Part shown: positions 5,420 to 6,668 of the stretch, piece after piece
Layout: each line of letters starts with the position of its first letter
How positions within the stretch are numbered: position 1 is the stretch's first letter
Origin: Candidatus Methanomethylophilaceae archaeon
GTDB lineage: Archaea > Thermoplasmatota > Thermoplasmata > Methanomassiliicoccales > Methanomethylophilaceae
Assembly: GCA_017616575.1 (NCBI GenBank)
Contig: JAFZXW010000202.1
Coordinates: 1 to 6,668 of the forward strand
Direction: 5' to 3'
DNA length: 6,668 nt
Program-made: the position numbers and the translations under genes
Notes under the pieces: model-generated
The model's input: only the letters and a program-made list of their open reading frames with translations
Databases searched by the model: none
Told to the model about the DNA's origin: nothing

Positions 5420-6668
5420 ATGACAAAACATATGTGCGCGGCGCCGGCATGGCACGCGGGGACGTTCCGCCTTCTCCGCATCCTTGCCGTGCTCATCGCC
5501 GTTCTGTCGCTGTCCATGGTGTTGGCGGCCGTATCCGACGACTCGGACGCCTTCGACTTCTGGGACGACGACGAAAGAATACATTACTACCAGCCCGGCG
5601 AGGAGGACTGGCTTGCGGCAGACGGCATAGCCGAGGGGATAGCCGATATAACCATCCCAGCCCAGGTCACCTATGATGGGGTCACGTACCAGGTGAAGGC
5701 GGTGGATTTCTACGGGGAGCGCAACCTGGTCTCCGCGACCCTGTCGTACGGGATAGAGACCGTCGGCCTCTCCAACGGGTTTTATTATTGCGAGAACCTG
5801 AGGCATGTCGACATTCCCGATTCCGTCACGACCATCGGTTACGACGCCTTCGACGGCTGCAAATCGTTGTATTACCTTTACCTTCCCGATTCGGTGACCA
5901 GCATCGCCGAATATGCGTTCAGCGGGTCCGGGCTTGTCTCCATCAGGCTCCCGGAGGGCGACGGCTTCACCACGATGCCGAGCCATCTCTTTTCCGGCTG
6001 CAAGCAATTGACGTCCGTGGCCATCCCCAGCAACGTGACGACCATAGCGGAAGATTGCTTTTCAGGCTGCCCCAGCCTGGAGCAGATGCTGATTCCCGAG
6101 AACGTCAAGTCGATCGGAAAGGGGGCGTTCTACGGGTGCGACGCTTTGACCTTCATCGACCTCCGCTGCGACGGGACGACGAGCTTCGGAGACTACTGCC
6201 TTTGGGGCGCCTCCTATATCGACGGCGCTTTGAAGGTCCGGACGTCCCTTCCGATGGAGACGTTCCGCAATTCCGAGATAAGCGCGTTCAGAGACGGGAC
6301 GCAGATAGGGCCCGACCTGGAGTTCGGATACCATTTCCACGGCAATACCAACGGGTGGGACCTCTCCAACCACGAGTGGGACCTGGTGGACGGATACCTG
6401 AAGGTCTGGGCCGTGTCCCCGGACAACACTGCTCTAGGGGAGGACGGAGGGGAGCTCTTCTACGTCGTGGACCGCGAGAATTACAACGCGTTCAGCGTCA
6501 AGAGCCTGATACGCCAGGTGGAGTTCGTGGACGACCCGTCCCATGGCAAGTACCTTTTGACTTCCGTGGGGTACGACGCGTTCTATGGCGTGTCGGCGAC
6601 CTCGTTCATTCTTCCGGAAGGCGTGGAATATCTCATGAGCTATTCCATCGACACTCCCGGTTTCATCA
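5420..6668 (+). CDS. Secreted BspA-like leucine-rich repeat protein, 3' partial
   Basis: The frame is open for 416 codons to the window edge with no stop. The N-terminus has a basic segment ending in RLLR (17-20), a hydrophobic core (~21-38) and an acidic SDDSDA stretch (39-44), which together look like a secretory signal peptide. Residues ~75-95 are an IP-x-x-V-x-Y-x-G-x-x-Y lead-in common before LRR_5 arrays. About seven irregular LRR_5 repeats follow (~92-262; e.g. IGYDAFDGC, IAEYAFSGS, MPSHLFSGC, IAEDCFSGC, IGKGAFYGC). A spacer (~263-375) includes HEWDLVDGYLKVW, resembling the W-x-L-x-x-G-x-L strand of BspA-family inter-repeat modules. A new LRR block starts at ~379 (VGYDAFYGV). It shares the repeat family but not the N-terminal domain of genes 1 and 2, so it is a distant relative rather than part of the tandem duplication. 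Surface binding is inferred. Confidence 0.85.
   Translation, partial: MTKHMCAAPAWHAGTFRLLRILAVLIAVLSLSMVLAAVSDDSDAFDFWDDDERIHYYQPGEEDWLAADGIAEGIADITIPAQVTYDGVTYQVKAVDFYGERNLVSATLSYGIETVGLSNGFYYCENLRHVDIPDSVTTIGYDAFDGCKSLYYLYLPDSVTSIAEYAFSGSGLVSIRLPEGDGFTTMPSHLFSGCKQLTSVAIPSNVTTIAEDCFSGCPSLEQMLIPENVKSIGKGAFYGCDALTFIDLRCDGTTSFGDYCLWGASYIDGALKVRTSLPMETFRNSEISAFRDGTQIGPDLEFGYHFHGNTNGWDLSNHEWDLVDGYLKVWAVSPDNTALGEDGGELFYVVDRENYNAFSVKSLIRQVEFVDDPSHGKYLLTSVGYDAFYGVSATSFILPEGVEYLMSYSIDTPGFI
5693..6205 (+). repeat. LRR_5 (BspA-like) repeat array in gene 4
   Basis: Repeats here are 21-24 residues with a more classical BspA consensus (IPDSVTTIG-x-x-AF-x-GC-x-x-L) than in genes 1 and 2. The first and last units are degenerate (VDFYGERNL; FGDYCLWGA). 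A second block begins near 6554 and continues past the window edge. Confidence 0.8.

Noticed and set aside
5318..6007. Minus-strand open frame (229 codons) opposite gene 4
   Set aside because: Antisense to a signal peptide and LRR_5 repeats that are clearly encoded on the + strand.
1..6668. CRISPR array, tRNA or rRNA genes
   Set aside because: No regularly spaced DNA repeats and no cloverleaf or rRNA-like segments were seen; the repeats present are protein-level LRRs.

Overview
The window looks like an accessory, surface-protein region of a gut- or rumen-type archaeon. Methanomassiliicoccales (Methanomethylophilaceae-like) is the best guess. The grounds are a GC-rich genome with an isolated archaeal-style TATA box (1908-1920), secreted proteins whose signal peptides end in acidic Asp/Ala-rich segments (ADAAD, SDDSDA), stacks of BspA-type (LRR_5) repeats, and an Rpn-type nuclease/transposase gene. 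No marker gene such as rRNA or a methanogenesis enzyme is present, so the taxon is inferred.

Layout, all on the + strand. (1) 1-1823: the 3' part of a large BspA-like surface protein gene, about 109 codons short at its 5' end, followed by a GC hairpin and a T-run. (2) 1857-2091: intergenic leader with a TATA box, an inverted repeat and a strong Shine-Dalgarno site. (3) 2092-4248: a complete 718-residue paralogue of gene 1 with a signal peptide, also ending in a hairpin. (4) 4353-5285: an Rpn/PD-(D/E)XK nuclease-family 'transposase' reading frame broken by one in-frame TAG. (5) 5420-6668 (runs off the end): a third secreted BspA-like protein of different architecture.

Genes 1 and 2 are a tandem duplication; the copied unit reaches 33 bases past the stop codons and includes the terminator-like hairpin. 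Most of each protein pair is closely similar, but one 27-residue patch in the N-terminal half differs at 23 positions without any length change, while the segments on both sides are conserved. That pattern suggests a diversifying ligand-binding surface carried on an LRR stalk.

The TAG in the Rpn gene sits exactly where the family has the Gln of its E-x-Q (variant of (D/E)xK) active-site motif. In a pyrrolysine-using archaeon this could be read through; otherwise the gene is a recent pseudogene. The Rpn gene lies between two surface-protein units, where a recombination-promoting nuclease could help duplicate or reshuffle the paralogues (inference).
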